Shown piece by piece: positions 1 through 10,297 of a stretch of DNA of 64,000 nt (position 1 is the first letter of the stretch; each line of letters starts with the position of its first letter). The notes beneath the pieces are model-generated. The model did no database searches and was not told where the DNA came from. It worked only from the letters and a program-made list of their open reading frames with translations. The position numbers and the translations under genes are program-made. Origin of the DNA: Symbiodinium natans (Eukaryota > Sar > Dinophyceae > Suessiales > Symbiodiniaceae); the NCBI GenBank assembly GCA_905221605.1, contig CAJNDS010000164.1, forward strand, positions 1 to 64,000. The letters run 5' to 3'.

Positions 1-40
<40 letters not shown>
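1..40. repeat. Poly-G tract at the window edge
   Basis: Forty consecutive G. Similar G runs recur at 34992-35016, 36666-36685, 44999-45180, 48550-48580 and 52270-52290. The run is real in the given sequence, but its length may be an assembly effect. Confidence 0.9.
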
Positions 41-146
41 CTCTCAGCATGAGGGTTTCAGAAGGTTAGCTCAGAGCCAGGAACCTCAAGTTTAGGGTTT
101 AGGGTTTAGGGTTTAGGGTTTAGGGCTTAGGGTTTAGGGTTTAGGG

Positions 147-245
147 TTGGGATGTTCCCCCCTTTTCTAACAGTCCTTAATCGGGACTATAGTACCCCTC
201 TATAGTCCCCCTGAAGGACTGCTAGTATAAGGGGGAACATCCCAA
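147..245. mobile_element. MITE-like element, family A copy 1
   Basis: A 99-bp element begins TTGGGATGTTCCCCCC and ends GGGGGAACATCCCAA, so its ends are inverted repeats. Inner sequence (CAGTCCTTAA and AAGGACTG) is also inverted. The flanks are telomere-like repeat. No coding capacity. Further copies lie at 409-529, 1219-1320, 33341-33442, 53352-53513 and 54264-54354. Confidence 0.8.
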
Positions 246-374
246 GTTCAGGGTCTAGGGCTTAGGGTTTACAGCTTAGGGTTTAGGGTTTAGGGTTTAT
301 GGTTTAGGGCTTCGGGAAGTTAAAAAAAAAAGTCACTGTGAGGCGGACCCAACGCGCAGAGGGACCTCCGAGGC

Positions 375-398
375 ATGGACCCGGCGCCGGAGGCTGAG
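375..398 (+). CDS. Possible first micro-exon (MDPAPEAE)
   Basis: ATG followed by seven codons, MDPAPEAE, ends at a GT (GTTGCC). An AG at 350-356 could act as a spliced-leader acceptor. It stands out from the repeat by its GC-rich, codon-like content. Joined in phase to the candidate at 1101 it would read into a Pro/Gln-rich segment. This is speculative and would need a transcript. Confidence 0.25.
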
Positions 399-408
399 GT
401 TGCCAGGG

Positions 409-529
409 TTGGGATTTTCCCTCTTATCCTAACAGTGCTTATAGTACACCCCCTATTGGAATCCCAATTAAGGACTGAGTTATGCTAACAGTGATTATAG
501 TAACCCAATTAAGGACTGTGAACATCCCA
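409..529. mobile_element. MITE-like element, family A copy 2
   Basis: It starts TTGGGATTTTCCC and ends GAACATCCCA. It contains an internal duplication of the CTAACAGTG...AATTAAGGACTG segment, making it longer than copy 1. Confidence 0.65.
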
Positions 530-1100
530 GTGCTACGGTTTGTGCTTTGGTTGAGAGCGCTTAAGGGTTTTGTATTAGGTTTTTTTGGGTTACAAGGGCT
601 GTAATAGGGTACTTGAAAGTCTTTTGGGTTTTGGGTCTTAAGGGACTCAGGGATGTCTGGGGAGCCTTACACTGGACTGAGAGAACCTTAAACGGGTCAC
701 GGGTTCCATTTTTTGCACAAAAGGAATGAAATGTCAACATGAATGCCAATGAATGAATGTAGTATCCCCGTGGGCCTAAGACGCTGAATGCGGGTGGATC
801 TAGGATATATGAACATCAATGAAAGTGTTTTTCTTTTGTGGACGTAAGGCGAAGTCCCACAATTTATTGGGTGCTGTGGACGTAAACGAATGACATTGCA
901 AACAGGAAGCTGCTGCCACAGAGGCACTTCCCGAAACCCGAAACCCTAAACCAATACCCTACATGGATGTCCCCAGGGGTGCGTAAAGGTATGGGGCGGA
1001 GACGCCAAGACGTACGCCCTAAACCCTCAACCCTCAGCCCAAAACCCTAAACCCTAAACCCTACACCCTTTAGAGACAAGTCTTGGCGTTGCTGAGGCAG

Positions 1101-1142
1101 ACGCCTCCGCAACCTGCACAAGCACCGCAGCCTGCCCAGCTG
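1101..1142 (+). CDS. Possible Pro/Gln-rich micro-exon
   Basis: After an AG (GAGGCAG) a reading frame gives TPPQPAQAPQPAQLLE. The candidate at 19835 gives LPQPAQPPVPSPRE, a similar composition, on the far side of the 17 kb island. The two could be exons of one gene that the island interrupts, but I did not find phase-consistent joining. Low confidence. Confidence 0.25.
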
Positions 1143-1218
1143 CTCGAAAGCCCTGAGTAGCTCTGTTTTTTGTTGCAAAGTCGTTTGAGGTTTAGGGTTT
1201 AGGGTTTAGGATTTAGGG

Positions 1219-1320
1219 TTGGGATGTTCCCCCTTGTACCTAACAGTCCTTGATAGGGATTGTAATGGGGGGTACTAGAATCCCTATTGAGGACTACTAG
1301 TGTGAGGGGGAACATGCCAA
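1219..1320. mobile_element. MITE-like element, family A copy 3
   Basis: It starts TTGGGATGTTCCCCC and ends GGGGGAACATGCCAA, with inner inverted AGTCCTTGATAGGGATT and AATCCCTATTGAGGACT arms. Flanked by TTTAGGG repeat. Confidence 0.78.
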
Positions 1321-1532
1321 TGTTGGGCTATTAAGGGGGTTTTCGGGCACATTCCTTCAAGCCCCAAACCTCCAACCCCGAAACCCACAAGCCTCAGCCC
1401 TAAACTCTCGACTTTCTCCTAGACAGTTCAGGCCCTAAGATTACACGAATAGATTAGCATACCAAAATACCAATATACCAATATACTTCCACCCCAAACC
1501 CTAAACCCTCTCTTACTATGTATATTTAAACC

Positions 1533-1548
1533 CTAGGCCGTGCTTTGG
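1533..1548 (+). repeat. Left terminal inverted repeat of the island
   Basis: CTAGGCCGTGCTTTGG. Its exact reverse complement is at 18861-18876, and I see no other copy in the window. It sits at the junction between telomere-like repeat and the AT-rich start of the island. Confidence 0.75.
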
Positions 1549-1830
1549 GACATTTTTAATTTATGCCCAAAATCCCTATTATTAAATTATTAATACAGTT
1601 ACAATTGCCAGCCTTGATTTTTCGGAACTGAAAAAAGTGTCTGCGCAACTTGTTTCCTATGGTCTGTCTTTCTTAATATTCACTAGTTCAGCAGCAATAG
1701 CTCCAATATGAGGTCATGATAATTTCAACAAATGACTGACTCAAACTTAAAATCAATGACAGAGAATAATCATAAAAACGCATAAAATACATATCTAATC
1801 ACAATGACTGATTGAAGAGTCATTCCGCGA
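1549..1830. other. AT-rich subterminal region
   Basis: AT-rich, non-repetitive sequence just inside the left terminal repeat. I see no gene. The right end of the island (18475-18860) is also AT-rich. Confidence 0.6.
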
Positions 1831-1834
1831 CTTT

Positions 1835-2535
1835 GATCAGCGGCTCAGCTGCTTTGTTTATCCACAGCGGCCGCAGTGTGTTGGATCAGCGGCTCAGCCG
1901 CTGCGGATGAGCGGCTTGGTTGTTTTCAGCGGCTCGGCCGCTGTTTCTGAGCATGTCTCAGCAGCTCAGCCGTTTGCTTGGTCAGCGGCTAAGACGCTTG
2001 CTTTATCAGCGGCTCAGCCGCTGGCTTTATCAGCGGCTCAGCCGCTTGCTTTATCAGCGGCTCAGCCGCCGATAAATGCATCAGCGGCGCGGCCGCTTTT
2101 CTCACCAGCTCAGGCAATTGTCAGGCAGCTTTCTTTTGGGTCAGAGGTTTTTGTGTTGGATCAGCGGCCCAGCAGCTTCTGTCAGCGGCTCAGCCGCTGT
2201 GTATCAGAGGCTCAGCCGCTTCCTAGTCCTTAGTGGATCAGCGGCATCAGCGGTTCAGCCGCTTACTTTCAGGGCTCAGCCGCTTCATATTCAATTCAGC
2301 GGCCCAGCCGCTTATTACGCTTATTATATACTTTATTAATAAACTTACTATAATGATAATAATCAGCGGCTCAGCCGCTTATGTGCTGCATCAGAGCTCA
2401 GCAATGCGGAGCCCCTTTGTCAGCGGCGTTGCCGCTTTTTGCTGGATCACTGGAGTAGTCTTGTTAATAGACGGCTCGAGGAGCAGTTGCTGGGCCGCTT
2501 TCATATTATAATTGGTTCAAAGGCTCAGCTGCTTG
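1835..2535. repeat. Cluster of GC-rich palindromes (AGCGGCTCAGCCGCT type)
   Basis: About 20 copies of variants of CAGCGGCTCAGCCGCT, each a near-perfect 15-bp palindrome, spaced irregularly by 5-40 bp of AT-richer sequence such as TGCTTTAT. Related palindromes recur at 9640-9850 in the same island. Such clusters could be transposase-binding subterminal repeats or hairpin-prone elements. The open frames here are made of the repeat and are not genes. Confidence 0.85.
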
Positions 2536-2912
2536 TGTCATGGAACGTTGACATTGAATTCCTGCAGAGTCACGATTGGGCAATCTTGTCAAGATGTTTA
2601 AGTTGTTGACGAAGCACCCGTCCACCGCAGCCACTTTAAGGCTCCGGCAAAAGATCTGGGTGCATCAAGCATTCGCAATGTGGCAAAGCTGTCAGAGTCA
2701 TTATTTTACAGCCAGGGATTCCATGCATACGCTGGCACTAATCGATCTGTAGTTGGCACGAGGGTCGCAATCAATGGAACGCGCTCGCTCACGATCGCCG
2801 ACAATCGCCGACAGGGCCGGCGCCAGGGTGGCGGTGGGCCTGGCGTTCAACAGAGGACGGCGTGTGGTGGTGGGAGTGGTTTTATGCATCGCGCTCGTGG
2901 CTGGCGCAAAAG

Positions 2913-3023
2913 ATGGTGGAACAAAGCTCCAAAGATCAGCTTCCGCAAGCCTCGCCCATTGCAGCCGCCGACGGGGCCAATGCCAAGTCGCCACGCAAGC
3001 GAAAGCGCGACGCGTCCCCCTGA
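2913..3023 (+). CDS. Small ORF with nuclear-localisation-like tail
   Basis: Thirty-six residues starting MVEQSSKDQLPQASPIAAAD and ending KSPRKRKRDASP. The basic cluster resembles a nuclear localisation signal, and the polar Ala/Ser-rich content looks like a disordered protein N-terminus. It could be the first exon of a longer gene or a remnant. No homologue recognised. Confidence 0.25.
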   Translation: MVEQSSKDQLPQASPIAAADGANAKSPRKRKRDASP

Positions 3024-3394
3024 GCAGAAGGACTAGAGGAGCCAAATTAGATGCAAATTTAGGGCTGCAGGGAGTTTTGCATCCATGTAACCATGGCTGC
3101 CGTCCCTTGCGCAGTGCCCTGGATCAGAGTCAGGCCGCCGCCTGGATGATGCCGACAGTGGCAAAACGGTGTGTAATTTGTACGACAGTTTCCATGGGAA
3201 TGATGGTAAGACTCAGCATTTGAAAATACGTTGATGTTCCAGCAGCCCACGCAGGACAGTCTGAATCCATACTGCTTGGATGTAATTGTAATACTAAAAA
3301 AAAACAGTATACAAATACTCATACTTCAGTATCAAATTCATTGTACGAAGGTCAACCGCTGGCTGTCGACCAGTGGCGATGAAATTTAACATGT

Positions 3395-3545
3395 GCTGGC
3401 GTGGGTGGGTGGGTGGGCGTGGTCGCGCGTCTCTGTGTCTGTGGGTCGGTGTGTCTGTTGTCTGTGTGTCTATGTGTCTGACTGTCTGTCTGCGTGTGCG
3501 GCTGTGTGTCTGTGTGTGTCAGTGAGTGTGTGCGTGTGTGACCTA
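3395..3545. repeat. GT-rich simple repeat
   Basis: Imperfect TGTGTGTC/TGTCTG microsatellite of about 150 bp, preceded by a short GGGT run. Open frames over it on both strands are repeat translation. Confidence 0.85.
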
Positions 3546-3824
3546 CAGGTTTTTTTTGTTGGTGCCCGCATGTCGGACATGACAACATGATTGAACGCCG
3601 CTGCCATTGTTCAGCAGGCTCGACGACTGTGTGCAAGTCACTTGTCATTGTGTCATAATAGTACAGTCTGTTAGACAGTAGCCTCTAAGGAAATGTCAAT
3701 GACCATTTTCAGATACTGTCTGCTGCGAGTGGCTGAAGGGGTTTACAACTGTAACTGTAAAGTGCAATGTAGGAGACTGACAGTGTAGACTTCACAGTCA
3801 GAGCCTAATTTTGATTTTGGCGCC

Positions 3825-4922
3825 ATGGCATCTCGCCAGCGAGCGCTCTACTGCGAGTGCCCGCGCAGTGGCGACTGCGGGGACCGCAGGTGGTTCGGGC
3901 CGTACAACAGCGTCGCGGATCTCAGGGCCGCCATGACCCAGCACTTGTGCGCGAAGCACAGCGAGATCCCGGACCGGGACGCCTATCAGGTGTCCAGAAG
4001 CACCCGGATCTACCAGTGGGGTGAAGGAGATGATGGTAATGGTGTGGAGATTTTGAACTCCACGAAAAAGGCCATCGCCCCAGCGCAGCGTGAGGATGAA
4101 GACGAACATGGCGAGGATGATCGGCCCAGACGTGCACGCCGCCGTCGCGTTGATCCAGGTCCAGCTCCTTCTCCGGCTCCTGAAGGCGTCTCGGCCAAAA
4201 GCGCGCCGCCAGCGCCGTCAGCGCCGTCAGCGCCGTCAGCGCCGCCAGCGCCGTCAGCGCCGTCAGCGCCGTCCGCACCGCGGCCAGCGAAAGCGGCGCC
4301 TGCAACAGGCAAAGCCCCGCCTGCAGCCCCGCCTGCAGCGCCGCCGCCGCCGCCCATGGAGAATGACAACACGGTGCCGCCCAGCCCTAACCCGTTGCCA
4401 GGCGGCGTGGCAGCTGGCGCAGTGCCAGGCGTGGGCATGGCCACGGGGCCAGCCGGATCCGGCGCAGCGCCGGCGGCCGCAGCCATCGCAGCAGCACTGG
4501 CGGCAAACCACGCTGCGGCCCAGCTGGCCGCAATGCCCCTGCTCCCGCCGGGCATGCCTGGGCCTGGCATGACAATGATGGCGCCGCCACTCTTGCTGCC
4601 AAGGGCCCCGGTCTCGACGCCACGCACCACAGCGTCGTTCGGGTCTCGATTGGGGTCGCTGCTGGCGAAGAGTGAGAAGAGCCTGCTGGTGGCGGCTCGG
4701 ATGCTGCGACAGGCGGCTCAAATGTTTGAGGATGAAGCCCACCAGATCGCAGACCTGGCCAGAGAGGCAAACACCGTCTTGGACGTGATGGTCGACGATC
4801 CAGCTGCAGTGGCAGGTGTTGGGCCCGGCGGTGGCTTGGGCAGCGGAGCCAGCAGCAGCAACGTTGGCGGCGACGGATCTGGTGCCGGCGGAGCCAGCGG
4901 CGGAGCCTGCAGGGGCGCCTGA
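3825..4922 (+). CDS. Ala/Pro-rich protein with Cys/His N-terminus, unknown function
   Basis: I do not recognise a family. The 365-residue frame starts at an ATG in a good context (GCGCCATGG). Residues 1-50 carry a possible metal site (C10, C12, C18, H40, C42, H45). An acidic/basic linker with an Arg run follows (~90-112). Residues ~115-240 are low-complexity Ala/Pro, including tandem SAP units encoded by GCGCCGTCA repeats at about 4211-4275. A predicted helical segment rich in Ala, Leu, Glu and Arg lies at ~270-330, and a Gly/Ser-rich tail ends the protein. The layout (small metal-binding head, disordered middle, helix) suits a nucleic-acid or protein-binding accessory factor, but that is inference. 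It is the first gene of the same-strand island array, 730 bp ahead of the transposase. No intron was needed to read it. Confidence 0.65.
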   Translation: MASRQRALYCECPRSGDCGDRRWFGPYNSVADLRAAMTQHLCAKHSEIPDRDAYQVSRSTRIYQWGEGDDGNGVEILNSTKKAIAPAQREDEDEHGEDDRPRRARRRRVDPGPAPSPAPEGVSAKSAPPAPSAPSAPSAPPAPSAPSAPSAPRPAKAAPATGKAPPAAPPAAPPPPPMENDNTVPPSPNPLPGGVAAGAVPGVGMATGPAGSGAAPAAAAIAAALAANHAAAQLAAMPLLPPGMPGPGMTMMAPPLLLPRAPVSTPRTTASFGSRLGSLLAKSEKSLLVAARMLRQAAQMFEDEAHQIADLAREANTVLDVMVDDPAAVAGVGPGGGLGSGASSSNVGGDGSGAGGASGGACRGA

Positions 4923-4979
4923 GCAAGGCAGTTGCTGCAGGTAGAAGCGAGGGCGGCACTCACAATTTCCATGATCATG

Positions 4980-5098
4980 ATATTTTAACAGTGAGCACGC
5001 ACTTACTAATTTAATAATAATCTCATAATAAATAATAAAATAATATTAATAATATGAATAATATTAATAATTTAATAAATAATAATAATCAACATGCA
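4980..5098. repeat. AT-rich AAT-type simple repeat
   Basis: TAATAATA-type low-complexity DNA between two island genes. A similar tract lies at 15880-15955. Confidence 0.85.
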
Positions 5099-5653
5099 AT
5101 CCTTCATATCTCCTCGCAGCTTCTGCTTTTGCCGGAGCCGTATAGTAGAAGAATGGCCAGGCCAGCCGTTCCGGGGTGTAAACACATGGCTGTTGCAGTT
5201 TCAGATTCCGTACTGACAGTATTTGAAAGCAACGTAGTAATATATAGTCTTAGCGACAACGACTCCAACCGAACACGTCTGGCCTGAGCCTCGTATACTA
5301 GTATAAAGTGGCAGCCACGGAACAGCTCCTGGTGCTGGTGCTGGCTGACGCTCGGCAAAATGCCTGACGTTCTTCCTGGGAGGGGGTTGCCAGGGCACCA
5401 GTTGTTTCTGACTCTGAAGACCGCCGTTCACTGTCGTGTCACGCGGCATCTTGTTCTGTAACGTGTTTTCCGCGGCAGCGCTCACGTTCGGCTAGTTCTA
5501 GCAGGGCTCGAATATTGTTGAACTTTACCTATTTAGTTATAGAGATTTATAGAGGTAGGTGCGTAGCATGGCTGTAACCATTTATCCTAAGCCGTCGACA
5601 GAAGGGTATTTCAACAGCCTATCAGTTATTATTAGCGTGAATCCACTGCCGCC
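5099..5653. other. Intergenic region upstream of the transposase gene
   Basis: Single-copy-looking sequence. No recognisable gene, RNA or repeat seen. Presumably holds the promoter and spliced-leader acceptor of the next gene. Confidence 0.5.
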
Positions 5654-8600
5654 ATGCCGTCGCTTCTGGAGGCTGCCTACGCGCACAGTGACCGTGTCTC
5701 TCCAGTGAAGCGGCGCTTCGAGGAGGCTTTTAGCGAGCCCTCCAGCTCTTCCACGCCTTCCAAGCAGCTTCCAGGCACACGAGCAGAAGTTCAGCCAACT
5801 GGTTCTGGCAAAAAGGGCCGTGCTCCTCGCAATCGGCCGGGGCCTGTCAGCAAGAAGGGGACTGGTGCCGAGAAACGTCGTCGTGGACGGCCAGCTTTGT
5901 CTGCGGGTGTCACAGAGCAGCCGCCAGACGTGGCAGGAGCCTGGCCGTCGTGCACCCACGCATTTCAGAAGACCTGTCCACGCTGCGTGTTCCGAGCAGG
6001 CGTGGCCAAGTGGACAAAGGCCCACGGCGTGTTTCAGCGGCCGTGCAAGTCCGGTGCCAGCCTCGTCACGCCCTGGCTGCGCGAACGCCCCCGGTGTCTG
6101 GGCGGGGCTTGGGGAATAGGGTGCGCGGCATGTGCCCACTTGCTTCAGCGGGCGTCTGAGGCAGGGCCTGGCATTCGGCACCAGCGTCGCCGCTGGTCGA
6201 CGAAATGGGCCCGCTTCGAAGTGCGGTCGCTCAGCATGATGCAGAGCAGTAGTGTGGAGCTTCACAGCCACACGCAGATCCACATGCTGGCCGTCAAGTG
6301 CATGAACCTGCCGGACGTGCCCTTATGCAAGCTTGTTGCTCCTGCTCCAGACGACGACCGGCTGTTGGCCGGGGCCGTGCCGCAACTACAGGATTGGCTT
6401 AAGGCGTGGCGGACTGCTCGGTCGCCCGAGGCATTGCTGAAATCCGAGATGCGCTCTCGGACTGACAGCTTTGCCGACGTGAAGCGAGGCAAGCCCAAAG
6501 AGGTGCAGCGTCACGCCACCCGCCAGATGATCCAGGTCATGGCTGAGGTGCTGAGGGAAGCAAAGCGTGATATGCTCCGGCACGCAGACCACACTAGCGT
6601 GGCTGTAGACGATATGGCTCCGTTCCGCATCTTGCGTTTTCGCTGCTGTTCCCAACGGCCGGCAGAAACAACTGGCAGCACCCTGGCGCCATGGATGTCT
6701 CGGAATGGGATTCTGGCCGTCCTTCGCAATGGTGGCTGCACATTGTCTCTGGAGATGCTGGATCAGGACTACAGCGAAAGGATTGCGGACTCCATGCTGA
6801 CGGCTGTCCGGCAGATGGCAACTAAGCTTGGCGACCAGCAAGCGGATGCGGATGTGGTCAACCGTTTTTGCCAGACACTGTCCAGCTACAGCTCCGACGG
6901 AGGGCGGCCTATGAGAAAGTGTGGCCGCATCCTGCAACAACGTTTCCCCAGACTTTGTCTCTGTCTACTGGACAAAGCTCACACCATCCGCCGTGCTGCC
7001 TTGCCGATGACGATGGAAGACCGCTTCCGGCAGCGGTGGCTCACCACCTTTGAGAAGAGGCACGCTCTCATCCCGGACTTGTGCAACAGTGAGGAGTGGA
7101 AGTTGAGGCTCCGAATCTTGCAAGCCGAAGTCGTCAAGGCCACTGGCAGCATGACCGGCTCAGGGGCCGTGGCTGGCTGCCCTAACCTGGCAAAGGCAGT
7201 GGCAACCATGGGTTTCTCCAAACAACGCTTCGATTCGTATGCCACTCCAGCAGCCAAGTTCGTGGCCCTCCTCCTTCCGATAGCTCTCTTATTGGCGGCC
7301 CAGGCGATGGACGACAGGCTGGACCCGTTGGTGAGGCACAGATCTCACCAGCAGCTGCAGGCTCTGACTGGGTCCAATATCCTGGTGGCTGGATTGGCTG
7401 CAGACCTGCACACAGAGGTGCTGCGGTTCACTCGCCTGCACGACGTGCACGACCACGACATTTCCTTCACACTGCGGGAGAAAGCTGAGTTCCTGACACG
7501 GCTGAGGCGCCTTTTTGGCGAAGGTCGTGTACTGATGGAGATGGACGACGTGGAAGGTGCGGAGGAGTCGGAGACACTGACTCACCTTGCTCTCCGAACG
7601 GCCATGTCGGCAGCGCCGATCGTGTACGGGGATAGGATCCACACCCTGTGGTCCAGAGTGGACTCTTCAGAGTCCAAGCAAATAATGGCCTCCCTGAACA
7701 CAGTCGTTGACACAATTGAGGCCAGGGTGCAGACAGACATGGCAGACCTGCAGCTGCAAACGGCATTTGCATGCTTCGACCTCCGAGTCTGGTGGAATGC
7801 CAAGGCAGCCCTGGAGAACGACAACGACGCCGATGGCTGGCGCAATTTGGAGACGAAGATGAGGCGTCGAAGCGCAGACATCTGCCGAGCTCTGGGCCGT
7901 GATGAGAGGAAAGGCTGGCAGGAATTGTTCAGCACGGTTACACGTCTCTTGGCCCATGGTGCTGTTCCGGAGGCTGAGAACCGGCAAGCTTGGGGCCGCG
8001 TTGTGGGCCGTGGCCCATCGCTGGAGATGGAGTACGAGGTTCTTCCCGACATGGTGGCCTTCTATCTCAGCATTCAAGATGGCGAGTGCAGCGTGGAGCG
8101 CGACTTCAGTCAGTTGCGAAGGCATCAGTCCAACGCTAACGGCGACTTCCTGTCCGCGATCTTGGAAGTGCAGCTGGACGGGCCACCTACCGAAGCCGAC
8201 ATGGTGAAGCGCTTGGAACTGCACGACGAGAGAGTCACTGAACGGATGGAAAACACCTTCCAGATCGAAGGTTGTGCTCTGGCCATGACGCCGTTTGTGC
8301 GTCGTTGCTGCCAATTGTGGCTGCAACACTTCGGGCGGCGCTTCCGATGCTACAAGACCAGAACCGACAAGGGCGCCACGCGTGCCAAAAAGCCAGTCGG
8401 TACGTTCGCGTCGGTGCTTCGTGCCCAGCGACGAGCCTCGGACAGGCTGAGCCAAGAGGCCGCAGTTGATCCAGGCGCTGCGTCTGCCATTCCTGGCCAA
8501 AGCGTTGCTGCACTTGTGCGACGCCGTTGGAAGCTCCGTAGCAGTCCGTGCTGGAACCCGGCTTTGGAGAAGTTCCAGAAGCTGACGGAGAGCAAAGCGC

Positions 8601-9423
8601 AGGAGAGAGACGCGGAGCGGAACCGGGCGCGGCTGCACATGCCCGCCCCAAAGGTCAAGCTGCGGCCCGGCAAGGTGTATCCAAAGGGGCCCGCGCCTGC
8701 GCTTCGCAGAGATACTTTGGTCGCAGACCTCACCTGCGATGCGTCGGCCGCTTTGGCGACAAGTGAGTGCGCCTACAAACGTTGTCAGGCAGGCATTTGC
8801 TGGGATGACTTCATCCGATGCCGAATCATGGTGGTGGACGATGCGGTCAGTTTGGAGCAGATGCAGACCTCGTCACTGGTTGACAGCCAGTGGTTCCATA
8901 CTGTTTCCTGCAATTGCATACTGTTCTGTTCTAGTATTGACAAGTTGATATAACAGCTAACAGTAACGATTGAGGTTTAGGTGGTTCTTCTGCGAGGTCT
9001 GAGAAGCTTCATTGGTATCTGGGCATTGTCGCCTTGGGCAAGGACTTGATCAGTGTTGCTCATTGGCGGAAAGCAGATCGAATGAAGCGGCTGCGCGAGT
9101 ATGATGCTGCGCACCAGCTTGTTCCGGCGAAGATTCACCTCAGCGAGAATTTTCAGGACAGACACGGGGCTTGCTCCCGTTGGCTTCGCAAGATCACCGG
9201 CCTCAACCGGACGCAGTGGACTCTGCAGGACGCGGCAGACAATGCCGATTGGGTCCTGAATGACATGGCATCCTTGCGTTGCATGCTGGTGACTTGCCGT
9301 CGCATGCATCGCCGGGCGACATCGCTGACGCTTGACGGCGATGGCTGGAAGGTCGCGCCTGGTGGTCGGATTCCGAAGCTACCCCGTCGTGGGCGTGGCG
9401 CTGCTGAGCATGCCGATGAGTAG
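5654..9423 (+). CDS. hAT-like transposase (two exons)
   Basis: Joining 5654-8762 to 8981-9423 removes a GTGAGT...TTTAG intron in phase and yields 1183 residues. Unspliced, the frame would stop at 8953. Seen in the protein: a basic, Ser-rich N-terminus; a BED/TTF-like zinc finger (C157, C160, then H204/H206 and H210); a first candidate catalytic Asp in SVAVDD (319-320); a second in SSDGG (415) followed by AHTIRR (H443), the hAT-type D...H arrangement; and near the C-terminus LSIQDGECSVERDFSQL (~803-821), which matches the hAT dimerisation motif. The third acidic residue of the DDE triad cannot be assigned by eye. It would excise and insert DNA by recognising the element ends. It is larger than classic hAT transposases, with a ~360-residue C-terminal extension of unknown role. 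A domesticated transposase is the main alternative. Confidence 0.72.
8763..8980 (+). other. Intron of the transposase gene
   Basis: GT-AG intron of 218 bp. The donor is GTGAGT and the acceptor GAGGTTTAG, with a TAAC branch-like motif upstream. Splicing completes a Ser codon (A|GT) and keeps a protein-like frame (GSSARSEKLHWYLGIVALGK) to the stop at 9423. Confidence 0.75.
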
Positions 9424-9639
9424 TGTAGCTGAACCTGATGTTGGGGCTATTTGCAGGAACATTGGTGTTGTGAATCAGAATCTTAAGTAAATCATGATTT
9501 CATTAAAAATCATACGAACAATTCCATGGATTCCGTCAGACCATGAACCCGCGGCATCCTTAACGCCTGCTCTTGCCCCAGTGTGTCTGTTTCTAAACTT
9601 GACCCCAAGCCGGGCGGTTGTTAGCTTCTCCAGCTGCTG
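9424..9639. other. Intergenic region after the transposase gene
   Basis: No gene recognised. An open frame starting at 9494 runs into the palindrome cluster and is not coding in appearance. Confidence 0.5.
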
Positions 9640-9850
9640 CTGTGGTCGTGCCGCTGGCCAGCGCTTCTGCCGCTGTGCAGCGGCCGTACCGCTGCGCAGC
9701 GCGCTTTCCAGGGTCAAGTACGCAGCGATGCTGCTGCGAATTAGCGGCTGCGTAGCGGCGCTGCTGCTTGACAGCGATTGCGCCGCTTCTGAGCGGCGCA
9801 ATCGCTTTTCAGCGACAGCGCCGCTTCTCAGCGGCAGTTCGCTTTCAGGG
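9640..9850. repeat. Second GC-rich palindrome cluster with a 15-bp perfect hairpin
   Basis: Short AGCGGC/GCCGCT inverted motifs resemble those at 1835-2535. The strongest is AGCGATTGCGCCGCT at 9773-9787 with its exact reverse complement at 9792-9806 and a 4-base loop (TCTG). The cluster lies between the transposase gene and the next gene. Confidence 0.8.
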
Positions 9851-10178
9851 TTCTGTGCTTTAGGTGGCTCCGCAGACGCAGCTGGGGGGGGGGTTCTGCA
9901 GAATAATGCCCGCGGTTACGAGTCTGAATGCTTGTGTCATAATAGGACTGTTCAGTTAATTCCAGACATGCCTTGCACCAGCACGAAAAATCACCGAAAT
10001 GTTCCTGCTGGTGTACTAGACTACGCCCAAGCCTGATGGCTGGGGGGGGGAAGGCTCGCCCAGGGGAGTGGGGAACTGCGAGCTTGACGAGGCAATCAGG
10101 GCCAGGAGAAAAAAAGCGCCGGAGAACAGCAGGATTGCGCGAGGCTCTGAGGGTATCGGTGCGGCAACTGTGACACTG

Positions 10179-10218
10179 CAATACCCCCCCCGATTTGCGT
10201 AAATCGGGGGGGGTATTG
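10179..10218. repeat. Perfect hairpin, copy 1 (C8/G8 stem)
   Basis: An 18-bp perfect stem, CAATACCCCCCCCGATTT with its reverse complement, around the loop GCGT. A near-identical copy lies 79 bp downstream. Both precede the start codon at 10421. Confidence 0.9.
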
Positions 10219-10297
10219 GATGTGGAGAATGCACTTGGAATACCAGCTAGATTGGGGGGTGAACTTGGCATGTTATCTCCAGGGGTGGTTGCACATG

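Larger units (their letters stand above)
41..1510. repeat. Degenerate telomere-like repeat region
   Basis: Short TTTAGGG and CCCTAAA blocks in both orientations (98-146, 256-310, 1021-1070, 1190-1220, 1495-1510) are separated by unrelated sequence. The orientation switches rule out a simple chromosome end. The stretch 530-950 holds only weak repeat and no convincing gene. Three copies of an inverted-repeat element and two possible micro-exons lie here and are listed separately. Confidence 0.8.
2536..3824. other. Intergenic stretch with no confident gene
   Basis: Several overlapping frames are open on both strands at 2680-3223 because the DNA is GC-rich. None shows a recognisable domain. The only frame with protein-like content is the 37-codon ORF at 2913. 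A GT-rich simple repeat lies at 3395-3545. Confidence 0.6.

Noticed and set aside
41-1510. A true chromosome end
   Set aside because: Repeat orientation switches repeatedly and similar arrays occur across most of the window, so they are interstitial.
1907-2511. Open frames of 87-108 residues over the palindrome cluster
   Set aside because: They only translate the repeated AGCGGCTCAGCCGCT motif in different frames.
3922-4978. Long - strand frames opposite the first island gene
   Set aside because: Arg/Ala/Gly-rich mirror frames of GC-rich coding DNA; the + frame has a good start and non-repetitive N- and C-terminal parts.
7667-8638. 323-codon - strand frame over the transposase
   Set aside because: It overlaps a + frame with recognisable zinc-finger and hAT motifs and has no domain of its own.
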